A stretch of 64,000 bases of DNA from Flagellimonas maritima (GTDB lineage: Bacteria > Bacteroidota > Bacteroidia > Flavobacteriales > Flavobacteriaceae). Location: contig NZ_CP030104.1 of NCBI RefSeq assembly GCF_003269425.1, forward strand, positions 744,001-808,000, in the 5' to 3' direction. Below, in pieces: positions 1 through 9,684 of this stretch. Under the pieces are notes generated by a model, which was not told where the DNA came from, made no database searches, and saw only the letters and a list, made by a program, of their open reading frames with translations. The stretch's first letter is position 1. Every line of letters starts with the position of its first letter. A program made the translations under genes and the position numbers.

Positions 1-916
1 AGTCCTCAAAACTAATTGGTCCATAACTATGACCACATATAATATCTACGTTATTTTGAATATCAGAACTTGTAAGTTTCCATTTCTCATTGTCTATATC
101 TCCCCATCTGGTTTCTTCGGGATAGAATATTTTAGTTGAACCCAGACCTGCGGCATTCATCCTCCATGTTAAGTCATCGGCAATAAAGTCCTTCAATTTT
201 CCATAATCCCAAATCATTGACTCCCAAGTCTTATAGCCAGGTTCATTTTGGGGGGAAATTCCATAATAGTCCACATTTTCAAAATTCTTCATCCTCTTTA
301 CATACTCAGACAGGAAGACTGCATAGTCTGAAAAATTTTCTGTTTTCAATTTACCGCCATCAGTTTTACTATTATTGGTTTTCATCCAGGCTGGAGCAGT
401 CCAGCAAGATGCCCAAATTTTGTTAACACCTCTATTTTTAGCTTGGTTGGCTACCCATGCATTGGCTTTAAATTTGGGATTGGACCATAACCATGTATTA
501 GAGTCAGGCCTAACGTTTGGGTCAATTCTCTGTCTTAATATCGATAGGCCTATATTATTTCCGTCAGTTCTAAAAAAGCGATTTATTATCTCATTTCGCT
601 TATTATGATTTTCGATGTCATCCGATAACCATGCATCGCTTGCTCCAATACCTTGAATAGTCTGTTTTTCATTGTTCCAGTTAATAGTCACCGATGAACT
701 ACTGGCTTCTAGACTGGTTGAAAACTTTGCATCATTATTTTCAACATCTTGATTAAAACCAACTTCCTCATTATCATTATCAACCGAACAACCTGTAACA
801 ATTAACATCAAAAACGGTAAAAAAAATAATTTCCTACATAGTTTCGTAGCTATAAATCTTTTACGCAATATAATATTCGAAGGAAACTTTCTCCCTAAAA
901 TTGTTTTCTTGACCAT
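1..916 (-). CDS. GH30-like glycoside hydrolase, lipoprotein (3' part outside window)
   Basis: Reading leftwards from an ATG at 914-916, an open frame runs to the window edge, so about 305 N-terminal residues are visible. It opens with a basic, hydrophobic leader ending in a lipobox (LIVTGC), so it is probably an exported lipoprotein. The mature part starts with QTIQGIGASDAW and contains WTAPAWMKTN followed by YYGISPQNEP. This order is typical of GH30 clan-A hydrolases, in which the Glu of the NEP motif is the acid/base. The nucleophile should lie beyond the edge. GH30 includes beta-1,6-galactanases, glucuronoxylanases and beta-glucosidases, and the subfamily cannot be settled from this part. 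It is divergent from the sulfatases at 1992-6864. I am confident of the fold and much less so of the substrate. Confidence 0.8.
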   Translation of the reverse strand, partial: MVKKTILGRKFPSNIILRKRFIATKLCRKLFFLPFLMLIVTGCSVDNDNEEVGFNQDVENNDAKFSTSLEASSSSVTINWNNEKQTIQGIGASDAWLSDDIENHNKRNEIINRFFRTDGNNIGLSILRQRIDPNVRPDSNTWLWSNPKFKANAWVANQAKNRGVNKIWASCWTAPAWMKTNNSKTDGGKLKTENFSDYAVFLSEYVKRMKNFENVDYYGISPQNEPGYKTWESMIWDYGKLKDFIADDLTWRMNAAGLGSTKIFYPEETRWGDIDNEKWKLTSSDIQNNVDIICGHSYGPISFED

Positions 917-1991
917 GGCTATATTTTAAATTTAAAATAAAAATTGTTTGAAAAAACTTGTATTTTTAAGAACACGGAAATTTGGTTCGATACTGAATAA
1001 TATAGATGTATAACTAGAACTATTCTGAGTAAAATAATCTTCGACTAAAACCCACTTATTCAATTCAACAATTATTCAATTCGTATTACCTTTTATTGAT
1101 GTATTCTTATTTATTACGTGCAAATATTACAAGACCCTTACTATTTTATAAAAAATATTATTTTACTATCAATAAATTCCGTTTTGAAAATGGTTCAGGA
1201 AAATAATTTCAGCACTAATCAACAAAAGTCGTAGCCATCAAACTGCTGACATTCCCGTAGGACTAGATTTAATTAGATTGTATCAAACCAAGGCTATATC
1301 CGCACTATTAAAGTAATTGTGGTAATAAGTTTCTACAGGAGTGAATTTCAATATTAACCTCGATTTTAAGCTGTCCTATTTTTAGGGAAGGCTACAATTA
1401 AACTAACTATCGTAGGAAAGTCTTCACATTTTTATTCCTAAAAACATCTTGATATGGCACTCATTACAGAAATAATTAAACTTAAACCAAGGGTGTCGTC
1501 AGATTAATACGTATTAAAAATGGAGTATTGGATATTGAAACTGGTCAAACATTATATTTATGTAGTAAATGTCTGGAGTTAATTTAAATTCAATGTGCTA
1601 TGAGTAATATGCTTTAAATTTTATTCTCAATGGTTGAGTAAAGTCATTACAAGGATATGTTCTAAAACATACTGCGATTTAATATGCGTGGCTTTGGAGA
1701 GGTTTTAAAACATATCTGGATAATATTATGTAGATAAATTTACAATTTGTAAAAACAGTAGGGTCAATCTTTACCAGATAGACCAAGCTTTAATTAACGA
1801 TTCTCACTAACAAATTTAAATTTTGTTAGAATTGGGCTTTGGCCCAAGATTTAATTTAGGATTATTGTTTAAGAAAACATTGTTGTAAATAATACATAGT
1901 TTCAAGCATCTTTATTTTCTTAAAACGTCCTCAGCAATCAGAGGATAGATTATAGAATCCACTGTAACTGTCTAATTTTTTTGTAATCATA
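917..1991. other. Long AT-rich intergenic region
   Basis: About 1.1 kb lies between the divergent GH30-like gene and the first sulfatase. It is AT-rich with frequent stops in all frames. Apart from two adjacent hairpins at 1807-1847 I see no gene, RNA gene or mobile-element end. It should contain the two divergent promoters, but no convincing Bacteroidota -33/-7 pair could be chosen by eye. Confidence 0.6.
1807..1847. repeat. Two adjacent perfect hairpins
   Basis: CTAACAAA at 1807-1814 pairs with TTTGTTAG at 1822-1829 around a 7-base AT loop. Immediately after it, TTGGGC at 1832-1837 pairs with GCCCAA at 1842-1847 around TTTG. Neither is followed by a clear T-run on the plus strand. They could be a weak bidirectional terminator, an operator or a leftover of a lost gene. 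Confidence 0.4.
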
Positions 1992-3431
1992 ATGATAAAG
2001 CTATCTATAAAACATTCTTTTCAAAAGGTAAACTCTGTGATTTTATTTTTCGGGATAGCATTTATATTATTCTTTCTATTACCAGATATTCTTTATAGTC
2101 AAAATAACGCTTTAAAAAAACCCAATATAATCATTATCATGGCAGATGACCTTGGTTTTGGTGATGTAGGTTTTAATGGCAATGTATTTATTAAAACCCC
2201 GGAATTGGATAAAATGGCCTCTGAGGCGTTGGTCTTTGATAGGTTCTACGCTGCCGCACCTATTTGCTCTCCCACCCGAGCAAGCGTATTAACAGGAAGA
2301 AATGCTATGAGGCAAGGTATTTTTGGCCCGCACACCGCAGGCATTCGAACAGGTGAAACCACTATTGCCGAGATATTGAAGGAAGAAGGCTATACTACAG
2401 GTATTTTTGGAAAATGGCATCTAGGTTGGATAATGCCCGACGCCGAAGTTGAAGATCGAGGCTTCTATTCACCACCTTGGCATCACGGTTTTGATGAAAG
2501 TTTCGTAACCAAATCGGCAATGCCCACTTGGAATCCAACCGTAACCCCTTGGGACATGTGGGCCAACAAGGAAGGTGAAATGTGGACGACCTCTTTTTAT
2601 CTTCAGGATAAGGTATTAGTGAAAGATAATTTGGCCGGGGATGATAGTCGGGTTATTATGGATAGGGTCGTTCCTTTTGTAGAGAAAGCAGCTGATCGAA
2701 ACATTCCGTTTTTAGCCTGTATTTGGTTGCATACCCCACATGAACCCGTCGTGGCCGGACCTGCATATAGGGCTATGTACGCACAATACTCGGAAGAAAA
2801 GCAGCATTACTTAGGAGCGATAACTGCAATGGATGAACAAATCGGTAGGCTGAGAAAAAAGTTAACAGAGATGGGCATTGCAGATGATACAATTATCTGG
2901 TTTGTGAGCGACAATGGCCCCTCATCTTACCCAACAGAAAGGGGTATAGCCTCTGCTGGTAAATTTAGGGGCTCTAAACATACCATTTATGAAGGAGGTA
3001 TCCGCGTGCCGTCAATTCTGGAATGGCCAGGCAGCATAGCACCTCTCAGGACCACCTTTATGGCCACTACCAGCGATATGATGCCAACTCTCCTAAGTTT
3101 GATCGATAGCGATTATAAATCCAAAGTGCCACTGGACGGAATTGATATGACAGCTAAGCTAAAAAACCCGGACGAAGAACGTACAGGTTACCTTTTTTTC
3201 GCTTGGCAGCGTCTTTATAATAAAATAAACCAGCAAGCCATAATGGATAATCAATTTAAGTACTTGATAGATGGAGGACGAGAGGAACTTTACGATTTAA
3301 AAAAGGACCCTGAAGAGTCAAACAATATTATAGATAAGAAAGCAGAGAAAGCAAAAGAATTAAAATCTGAATTGGCAAAGTGGAATAAATCGACTTTTAT
3401 GAGTCGAGAGGGTAGCGATTTCAGATACTAA
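1992..3431 (+). CDS. S1-family sulfatase (formylglycine type)
   Basis: This 479-residue exported protein has a hydrophobic N-terminal segment (about residues 15-35) followed by PNIIIIMADDLG, the metal-binding start of the sulfatase fold. The formylglycine signature CSPTRAS begins at Cys92, which a maturase must oxidise for activity. FGKWHLG and later FVSDNG supply further active-site residues. Length and order fit family S1 arylsulfatases, which hydrolyse sulfate esters on glycans in the periplasm. It leads a run of three sulfatases on the same strand (1992, 3800, 5386), but the 370-base gap after it makes a single operon uncertain. The family is clear; the sulfate position removed is unknown. 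Confidence 0.93.
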   Translation: MIKLSIKHSFQKVNSVILFFGIAFILFFLLPDILYSQNNALKKPNIIIIMADDLGFGDVGFNGNVFIKTPELDKMASEALVFDRFYAAAPICSPTRASVLTGRNAMRQGIFGPHTAGIRTGETTIAEILKEEGYTTGIFGKWHLGWIMPDAEVEDRGFYSPPWHHGFDESFVTKSAMPTWNPTVTPWDMWANKEGEMWTTSFYLQDKVLVKDNLAGDDSRVIMDRVVPFVEKAADRNIPFLACIWLHTPHEPVVAGPAYRAMYAQYSEEKQHYLGAITAMDEQIGRLRKKLTEMGIADDTIIWFVSDNGPSSYPTERGIASAGKFRGSKHTIYEGGIRVPSILEWPGSIAPLRTTFMATTSDMMPTLLSLIDSDYKSKVPLDGIDMTAKLKNPDEERTGYLFFAWQRLYNKINQQAIMDNQFKYLIDGGREELYDLKKDPEESNNIIDKKAEKAKELKSELAKWNKSTFMSREGSDFRY

Positions 3432-3799
3432 ACCCTTACTGTTTTGGTTCTTGTTTTGCCATCTTGAAAAGTATTAAGAGCAATACAAAACTGGCTGTGA
3501 ATAATGTGGAAGTCAGGGATTCCATACTTGGAATCTACTAAGATTGTGTCTAGAAAAACATAAGAGCTGTTTGAGAATTAATTCTAAAAAACCGTTTTCT
3601 AAAAACAATGTTGGAAATACATACAAATCCATTTGAGTAGTTGCAAATATGTCAAGTTTATACCTTAGGAATTCTATCAAAAAAGTTTTGGACAGTTTAT
3701 TTTGGAAATTCTTGATTATAAATATTCTAGTACATCGATGCCCTTTAACATATAATAAGACCGTGAAATTTTATTTAAAACAGTAAATCACAATCCGCC
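3432..3799. other. Intergenic gap between two sulfatases
   Basis: No gene is visible in these 368 bases. The only structure I see is a 7-base perfect inverted repeat at 3518-3535 (GATTCCA, TACT loop, TGGAATC), which lacks a T-run and is therefore a poor terminator candidate. The stretch is AT-rich towards the next start codon and probably carries a promoter. Confidence 0.5.
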
Positions 3800-5227
3800 A
3801 TGATTAAAATAAAATTTTTTCTCTTAACCATTTTGGTCGCTTTTTGCTGCTGTAAGAACAATCAATCAGTGGTTGAGACCAATCCAAAAAATTCGCATAA
3901 AGTTGAAGATAGGCCAAATTTCTTTTTCTACTTGGCCGATGACCAAGACCAATTGGACTATGGGTGCTATGGAAATCCCAAAGTAAACACTTCAAATGTG
4001 GATGAACTCGCAAAACAGGGTATGCGTTTCACAAATTTTTATACAGCACAGGCTATTTGTGCCCCCGCCAGATCGCAAATTTTTACAGGAATGTACCCGA
4101 TGAAGAATGGGTGTATGGCAAATCATTTGCCTGTAAAAGAAAATATTTCAAGCGTGGTAAATCTTCTTAAAGCTGAAGGTTATGACGTTGTTTTGGCTGG
4201 CAAAAACCATGTTGCACCAAATTCAGTGTTTAATTGGACGCATTATTTTGAATCCATTGACCATAGATATCTACCCTTTAAAAAGATTGAATCCTATCTG
4301 GCGAATGTAAAAAAGCCCTTTTGCATTTTTATAACTTCTGACTACCCCCATGGGCCATACCCTAAAATTTCACAATATTCAAAAGCAGATATTTTCAGAT
4401 TACCATACTATAAAGGAGAAACCAAGAATCGTCGGACCGGATATTACCAGAACATTCTCGATGACAACATTCAGTTAGGTAAAATCTTAAATATGGTAGA
4501 CACTTATGGATTAAGGGATAACTCTATATTTATATATGCTGCCGATCACGGTATTTCTGGCAAGTACGGTTTAAATGAGGAAGGTTTGAAGGTCCCGTTT
4601 ATTGTAAGATGGCCTAAGATTGTGAAACCTAATTCCACGAATTATACTTTGCTTTCTTTTATAGACGTATTACCTACTTTTTTAGAAGCAGCAAAGGCTG
4701 AAATACCAAAATCGATAGACGGTAAAAGTTTTCTTAAGAACTTAAAAGGTAACACAGAAGAAATTCATGACCACATTTTTGGTATAGCTACTAAACAAAA
4801 TATTCAAAACTGCAAAGTATTTCCATCAAGAATGGCCAGGGGCAAAAGATTCAAATTAATACGTAATTACAATGCAATGGAAGTATCACAATCCAATTTG
4901 GGCAAGAACGCTATCGTCAATGAATTTATCAAACTGGGTTCAGAGTCATTTCCAAATATCCCCTATGAAGAACTCTACGACCTAAAAGAAGACCCGTACC
5001 AAAATAAAAATTTGGCATTAGATAGTAAGTATGAGTTTGAAAAAAATACACTATCCGAAGAATTGAGCAATTGGATGATCGCTCAAAAAGATTTTTTGAT
5101 AACCGAGAAAATGCCATTGATAAAACCAACATTACATCCGTTGGACATACCGAGCAAATGGAACGTTGTCCCTAAAGAACTTGAAGGAAAGCTGCACCAA
5201 GAGGATTATATGAATTTACATTATTGA
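3800..5227 (+). CDS. S1-family sulfatase, short heparan-sulfatase-like type
   Basis: The 475-residue product starts with a short hydrophobic leader ending at LVAFCCC, a probable lipoprotein signal. PNFFFYLADDQDQLDYGCYG and CAPARSQ (formylglycine Cys87) define an S1 sulfatase. Between the signature and the C-terminus it resembles the N-sulfoglucosamine-sulfohydrolase-like subgroup, where DYPHGPY lies near the middle and AADHG replaces the usual SDNG. In Bacteroidota such genes also act on O-sulfated algal glycans, so an N-sulfatase role should not be assumed. It lies between two other sulfatases in the same direction. Confidence 0.92.
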   Translation: MIKIKFFLLTILVAFCCCKNNQSVVETNPKNSHKVEDRPNFFFYLADDQDQLDYGCYGNPKVNTSNVDELAKQGMRFTNFYTAQAICAPARSQIFTGMYPMKNGCMANHLPVKENISSVVNLLKAEGYDVVLAGKNHVAPNSVFNWTHYFESIDHRYLPFKKIESYLANVKKPFCIFITSDYPHGPYPKISQYSKADIFRLPYYKGETKNRRTGYYQNILDDNIQLGKILNMVDTYGLRDNSIFIYAADHGISGKYGLNEEGLKVPFIVRWPKIVKPNSTNYTLLSFIDVLPTFLEAAKAEIPKSIDGKSFLKNLKGNTEEIHDHIFGIATKQNIQNCKVFPSRMARGKRFKLIRNYNAMEVSQSNLGKNAIVNEFIKLGSESFPNIPYEELYDLKEDPYQNKNLALDSKYEFEKNTLSEELSNWMIAQKDFLITEKMPLIKPTLHPLDIPSKWNVVPKELEGKLHQEDYMNLHY

Positions 5228-5385
5228 TGTTTGATGATGAACAGGTGTTTGGTATACATTTCGTTGTCGGATAAAAAAAGCTATGATCTTAGTGGCTAAA
5301 ATGGTCAAGGATAACAAAAAGCAATATTTCGAACCGAACTTACAAGTTTTGATGGAGAAGAAGCATTATTAAAATATTAAATATC

Positions 5386-6864
5386 ATGGAATTAAAAAGT
5401 AAAAATTTCATTGCTCTTATTACACTTTTTATAGTAGTGGGTTGCGGTTTTAAATCTGGCAAGAGCCTATCACTTAATTCTAAGTCAGGAACAGAAGCGA
5501 ATGCAGAAAAACAAAACATACTGTTCATAGCTATAGACGATCTTAGACCAATGATAAGTTCTTATGGAGAGACTCAAATGGTAACGCCCAATATTGATAG
5601 GCTTGCATCTGAAGGAATTCAATTTAATAATGCCTTTACAAATATTGCAGTGTGCGGTGCAAGTAGAGCTAGTATCATGACCGGTATAAGACCGAGCTAT
5701 AGAAGATTCAATGATTATACTAGCAGGGCATCGACCGACGTTCCCAATGCGGTGACATTAAATCAGCTCTTTAAAGAAAATGGCTACGAAACCATTTCTT
5801 ATGGTAAAATATACCATCATCCCGATGATAATAAAGAACACTGGACAGAAATGGACAATGGTTCAAAACAAAATGATTATCAAGATTTGAATTCAATAGC
5901 CAAACGTTTGAATGGAGAATTGGGATCTCATGGCAAAAAAGGTCCGGTCATTGAATACCCCGATGTTTCTGATTATTCTTACAATGATGGAAAAGTCACA
6001 AAAAAAGCCATCAATAAATTAAGAGAATTAAAAACTTCCAATAAGCCCTTTTTTATGGCTTTGGGATATGTAGCGCCCCATCTCCCCTTTATACAACCAA
6101 AAAAATATTGGGACCTATATAATCATGAATCCATAGAACTGGCCAAGAATGGTTATCAACCTGAAAATGCACCTTATATCTCAATGGCTTCACAACATTA
6201 TTCTTCAGAATTGAGAAATATGTACCTGGATATACCTAAGAAAGGAAACCTTAATGATGAACTTTCGCGGAATCTTGTTCATGGTTACTATGCTAGCGTT
6301 AGCTATATGGATGCGTTAATAGGAGAGGTTATTCAGAGTTTAGACGACTTGGGTTTAAGAGAGAATACAACCATTGTTTTATGGAGCGATCACGGTTTTT
6401 TCCTAGGAGAGCACGGGATGTGGTGTAAACATAGTACTTTTTATGAAGCTATTAAAATACCGCTTATCATCTCATCGTCCAAGTATAAAAATAATCAAAC
6501 CACACAATCGATGACAGAACTCGTAGATATATACCCGACATTATGTGATATCGCCCAATTGGACGCTCCCGATTATTTACATGGAATGAGTTTGATTCCA
6601 GTATTAACAAATCCTGAGAAAATATTAAAAACCGAAATTTATACCAGGTATAAGGAAGGTGAAGCAGTAGTAGATATAGATTATTCCTATACTGAATTTT
6701 ATAGAGACGGACAGTACCTAGGCAATATGCTGTACAATTTAAATACTGATAGCGAACAGAATACAAATATTTCAAAAGAACCAAGTGCTGCGGCTCTCGT
6801 GGTAAAATACAAAGAAAAACTTAAAATAATGCGAGATAAGGTAGACAAAGATCCTATCCAATAG
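5386..6864 (+). CDS. S1-family sulfatase, iduronate-2-sulfatase-like
   Basis: The 492-residue product has a lipoprotein leader (FIVVGC, Cys20). NILFIAIDDLRPMISSYG, the signature CGASRAS (Cys90) and the SYGKIYHH stretch are features of the iduronate-2-sulfatase-like branch of S1. DHGFFLGEHGMWCKHS is also characteristic of that branch. The third position of the signature is Ala rather than Pro, a variant that still fits the CxAxR form used by anaerobic-type maturases. It ends 62 bases before the convergent TRAP permease gene. A 2-O-sulfated uronate or a similarly placed sulfate is plausible, but this rests on family resemblance only. Confidence 0.92.
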   Translation: MELKSKNFIALITLFIVVGCGFKSGKSLSLNSKSGTEANAEKQNILFIAIDDLRPMISSYGETQMVTPNIDRLASEGIQFNNAFTNIAVCGASRASIMTGIRPSYRRFNDYTSRASTDVPNAVTLNQLFKENGYETISYGKIYHHPDDNKEHWTEMDNGSKQNDYQDLNSIAKRLNGELGSHGKKGPVIEYPDVSDYSYNDGKVTKKAINKLRELKTSNKPFFMALGYVAPHLPFIQPKKYWDLYNHESIELAKNGYQPENAPYISMASQHYSSELRNMYLDIPKKGNLNDELSRNLVHGYYASVSYMDALIGEVIQSLDDLGLRENTTIVLWSDHGFFLGEHGMWCKHSTFYEAIKIPLIISSSKYKNNQTTQSMTELVDIYPTLCDIAQLDAPDYLHGMSLIPVLTNPEKILKTEIYTRYKEGEAVVDIDYSYTEFYRDGQYLGNMLYNLNTDSEQNTNISKEPSAAALVVKYKEKLKIMRDKVDKDPIQ

Positions 6865-6874
6865 TGCCTCTAAC

Positions 6875-6886
6875 GGTCTTTTGACC
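6875..6886. terminator. Small hairpin between convergent genes
   Basis: GGTC-TTTT-GACC forms a perfect 4-base stem in the 62-base gap between the sulfatase and dctM. AT-rich DNA follows on the plus strand. It is a weak candidate for ending the sulfatase transcript. Confidence 0.25.
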
Positions 6887-6926
6887 TTCTGAAATTTTAT
6901 TACTTGAATAACTAAGTTGATAAAGG

Positions 6927-8222
6927 CTACAATCCAAACTGTCTAGGCAACCAAAGGCTCAATTCGGGGAAATAGGTAACCAGGAACAATGCGATTACCA
7001 TTGCGATGAAGAGTGGCAACAAGGGTTTCACCACTTTTTCAATCGATGTTTTCGCGATGCCGACGCCAACAAAGAGTACTGAGCCCACGGGCGGTGTACA
7101 GAGCCCTATACATAAATTGAGTACCATGATGATTCCAAAATGGACCGAATCCAAACCCAGGGCCGTTACCACTGGTAGAAATATGGGGGTGAAAATCAGT
7201 ACTGCCGGGGTCATGTCCATAAAAATGCCCACAAAGAGCAGAAGCAAATTGATGACCAATAGTATGACAATAGGGTTGTCGCTCAAGGCCAATAGACCAG
7301 TACTGATTTCCTGTGGAATGTTCTCATAGCTCAAGGCCCACGACATGCTCATGGAGGCACCGATCAACAACATCACAATGGCCGTTGTAGTAGAGGAATC
7401 CAATAAGATCCGTGGCATTTTGGGCAAAGAAATCTCTCTATAGAAGAGCCCCAATAGAAAACTATACAGCACTGCGATCGCAGAGGCCTCGGTCGCCGTA
7501 AATATTCCCGTAACGATCCCACCAATCACTACTATGAGCATGAAAAGACTGGGCAGGGCATCGATGAAAGTTTTGAAAACTTTTTTTAATCTGCTTCTTT
7601 TTCCAACTTTATACCCTTTTTTCTTTGCCCAAACGGAAGCTACAATCATCAGAAAAAGCCCGGTAAGTATGCCAGGTATATAGCCTGCAAGAAACAGGGC
7701 CGCAATGGAGGCCCCTCCACTCGCCAAAGAATAAACAATCAAGACGTTGCTTGGGGGGATGACCAGGCCAGTGGTAGCAGCGGTTATGTTCACTGCTGCC
7801 CCAAATTCTCTGGAATACCCCTCTTTTTCCATCTCGGGACCTAGAATACTTCCCATAGCGGATGCAGCGGCCATGGCCGATCCTGCAATCGCACCCATCA
7901 ACATCGCAGAGATAATATTGATAAGTGCCAATCCTCCCGGGAGAGCGCCGACCAAGGTTTTGGCAAAGGCAATAAGCCTATGGGCAATACCTCCCTTGTT
8001 CATCAATTCCCCAGAAAGAATAAAAAGGGGTATGGCGAGAAGTGCAAAGCTGTCCAGGCCCGTCCCGATTCTTTGCGATACCGTAGTTGCGGCAGGTAGA
8101 AAGGGGATACTGACCAATAATGTCAAAAACGATGACATCGCGATACTCCATGCCACAGGTGTCCCAATAGCCAACAGGCACACAAAACTAAGTACAAGAA
8201 CGAGTATGGGAACGTATTCCAT
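6927..8222 (-). CDS. dctM: TRAP transporter large permease (DctM family)
   Basis: The 431-residue, highly hydrophobic protein has about a dozen membrane spans, LLAIPLFILSGELMNKGG near the N-terminus and PVGSVLFVGVG near the C-terminus, all typical of DctM. It is the sodium-coupled translocation subunit of a tripartite TRAP importer for an organic acid. It is last in the block SDR-uxuA-uxaC-kdgK-eda-dctP-dctQ-dctM and starts 3 bases after dctQ ends. The surrounding hexuronate genes make glucuronate or a related uronate the likely substrate, which is inferred from context only. Confidence 0.95.
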   Translation of the reverse strand: MEYVPILVLVLSFVCLLAIGTPVAWSIAMSSFLTLLVSIPFLPAATTVSQRIGTGLDSFALLAIPLFILSGELMNKGGIAHRLIAFAKTLVGALPGGLALINIISAMLMGAIAGSAMAAASAMGSILGPEMEKEGYSREFGAAVNITAATTGLVIPPSNVLIVYSLASGGASIAALFLAGYIPGILTGLFLMIVASVWAKKKGYKVGKRSRLKKVFKTFIDALPSLFMLIVVIGGIVTGIFTATEASAIAVLYSFLLGLFYREISLPKMPRILLDSSTTTAIVMLLIGASMSMSWALSYENIPQEISTGLLALSDNPIVILLVINLLLLFVGIFMDMTPAVLIFTPIFLPVVTALGLDSVHFGIIMVLNLCIGLCTPPVGSVLFVGVGIAKTSIEKVVKPLLPLFIAMVIALFLVTYFPELSLWLPRQFGL

Positions 8223-8225
8223 GGG

Positions 8226-8687
8226 CTATTGTTTTTTTATAATATCAGAAATCTTGTAATAGATAATCAATAATCCACTGATGGGAATGACCATATAGAC
8301 CACTGCCAACGGTACCTGAAGCGCCGGTGAATTTTGACCCAATGCGTAAGTGATGTAAACCAACCTAGATCCACCTACGACCATGGCCGCCAAACAGAAA
8401 ACAATGACCAGTAAGCGCACAATGACCTTAAGCCATTTTTGTGCAGTTGGACCCAAGCGTCTGGGGAACACATCAATGGCCACGTGCATATTTTGACCGG
8501 AAATATAGGCGGCACCCAAGATTCCGACCCATATCAGAAGGTAACGGGCCAACTCGTCCGTAAAGGAACTTGGAGAGCCTAATATAAAGCGGCTGCCAAC
8601 TTGCCATAGTACATTTAGCACCATAAGTGCCATGATAATGACCAATATATTTGCAAGTACCTTATCGATGGTTTTTCGCAATCGCAC
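8226..8687 (-). CDS. dctQ: TRAP transporter small permease (DctQ family)
   Basis: The 153-residue protein has four predicted membrane segments and conserved features of DctQ such as GSPSSFTDELARYLLIWVG. It is the small membrane subunit that pairs with DctM. It lies between dctP (16-base gap) and dctM (3-base gap) in the usual PQM order, so the three should be co-transcribed with the uronate catabolic genes upstream. Confidence 0.94.
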   Translation of the reverse strand: MRLRKTIDKVLANILVIIMALMVLNVLWQVGSRFILGSPSSFTDELARYLLIWVGILGAAYISGQNMHVAIDVFPRRLGPTAQKWLKVIVRLLVIVFCLAAMVVGGSRLVYITYALGQNSPALQVPLAVVYMVIPISGLLIIYYKISDIIKKQ

Positions 8688-8703
8688 TAGTTTTGTTGTT
8701 TTA

Positions 8704-9684
8704 TCAATTGGTTGCCTGGATGTCCTTTATCAGTTCGTAAAAGATTTCATCTTCCTTATATTTATCGAACGAGTCCTTGACCCTTTTAGAAAAGAGACTT
8801 TTATCGGGCCTTATGATCTGGACCCCTGCTTTTTCCACTGCGTCCAAAGCTTCATTTTCAGCCTCCAACCAAAGTTTTCGTTGGTATAGTATAGAAGCAT
8901 CCACGGCCTGTTTTAACCAACCTTGCTCTTCTACCGAAAGCTTGTTCCATAGTTGTGTACCAGCCAAAAGAACATCGGGCAATATCGTATGCTCATCAAG
9001 CGTGTAATACTTGGCCACTTCGTAATGCCTGGAAAGGTAAAAGCTCGGCAGGTTATTCTCCGCACCATCTACCACGCCTTGTTGCAGTGCCGTATAGAGC
9101 TCTCCCCAAGAAATGGGTGTTGGCGAACCACCCAGATCTCGAACCATATCCATGGCGGTAGCACTTTCCATTACCCGTATTTTCTGTCCTTCCAGGTCGG
9201 CAGGGTTTTTTACGGGTTTGTCCACTGTGTAAAAACTACGGCTTCCCGCATCGTAATACCCCAAACCTTTGAGCCAGTACTGCTCGCCTTCGTCAAGCAA
9301 TGCCCTGCCAATAGGTCCATCCAATACTTTGAAGGAATGTTCACGGTTACGAAACAAAAAGGGCAATCCCAACACCTTCAATTTTGGCGCAAAATTTTCG
9401 AGCACTCCAACAGAAACTTTGGTCATGTCGAGACTGCCGATCTGTAAAAGCTCCAAACACTGTCGTTCGGTCCCCAATTGCTGACTTGGATAGATCTCAA
9501 TCTTTAATTTTCCATTGGATAGTTTTGCCAGATCCTCGCCCATCTTTGTCATGGCCTTATGTACAGAGTGGCTTACGTCCAGGCCATGGCCCAACCGTAG
9601 CACCTTGACATCTTCAACCTCTTTGCATCCCAAAAGGCAATTCAAAAATATATAGATAAGACCAAGACAGATGAGGTTCCTCAT
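8704..9684 (-). CDS. dctP: TRAP transporter substrate-binding protein (DctP family)
   Basis: The 326-residue product has an N-terminal lipobox (CLLGC, Cys20), so it is a membrane-anchored lipoprotein rather than a free periplasmic protein. LRLGHGLDVSHSVHKAM, LPFLFRNREHSFKVLDG, GQKIRVMES (with the Arg that commonly binds the substrate carboxylate) and QGVVDGAENN are classical DctP features. Its ATG overlaps the stop of the KDPG aldolase gene (ATGA), which ties import to catabolism. A uronate is the expected ligand from this context. Confidence 0.94.
   Translation of the reverse strand: MRNLICLGLIYIFLNCLLGCKEVEDVKVLRLGHGLDVSHSVHKAMTKMGEDLAKLSNGKLKIEIYPSQQLGTERQCLELLQIGSLDMTKVSVGVLENFAPKLKVLGLPFLFRNREHSFKVLDGPIGRALLDEGEQYWLKGLGYYDAGSRSFYTVDKPVKNPADLEGQKIRVMESATAMDMVRDLGGSPTPISWGELYTALQQGVVDGAENNLPSFYLSRHYEVAKYYTLDEHTILPDVLLAGTQLWNKLSVEEQGWLKQAVDASILYQRKLWLEAENEALDAVEKAGVQIIRPDKSLFSKRVKDSFDKYKEDEIFYELIKDIQATN

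Noticed and set aside
7006..8259. Long plus-strand open frames opposite dctM
   Set aside because: They mirror the codons of a clear membrane permease and show no protein-like features of their own.
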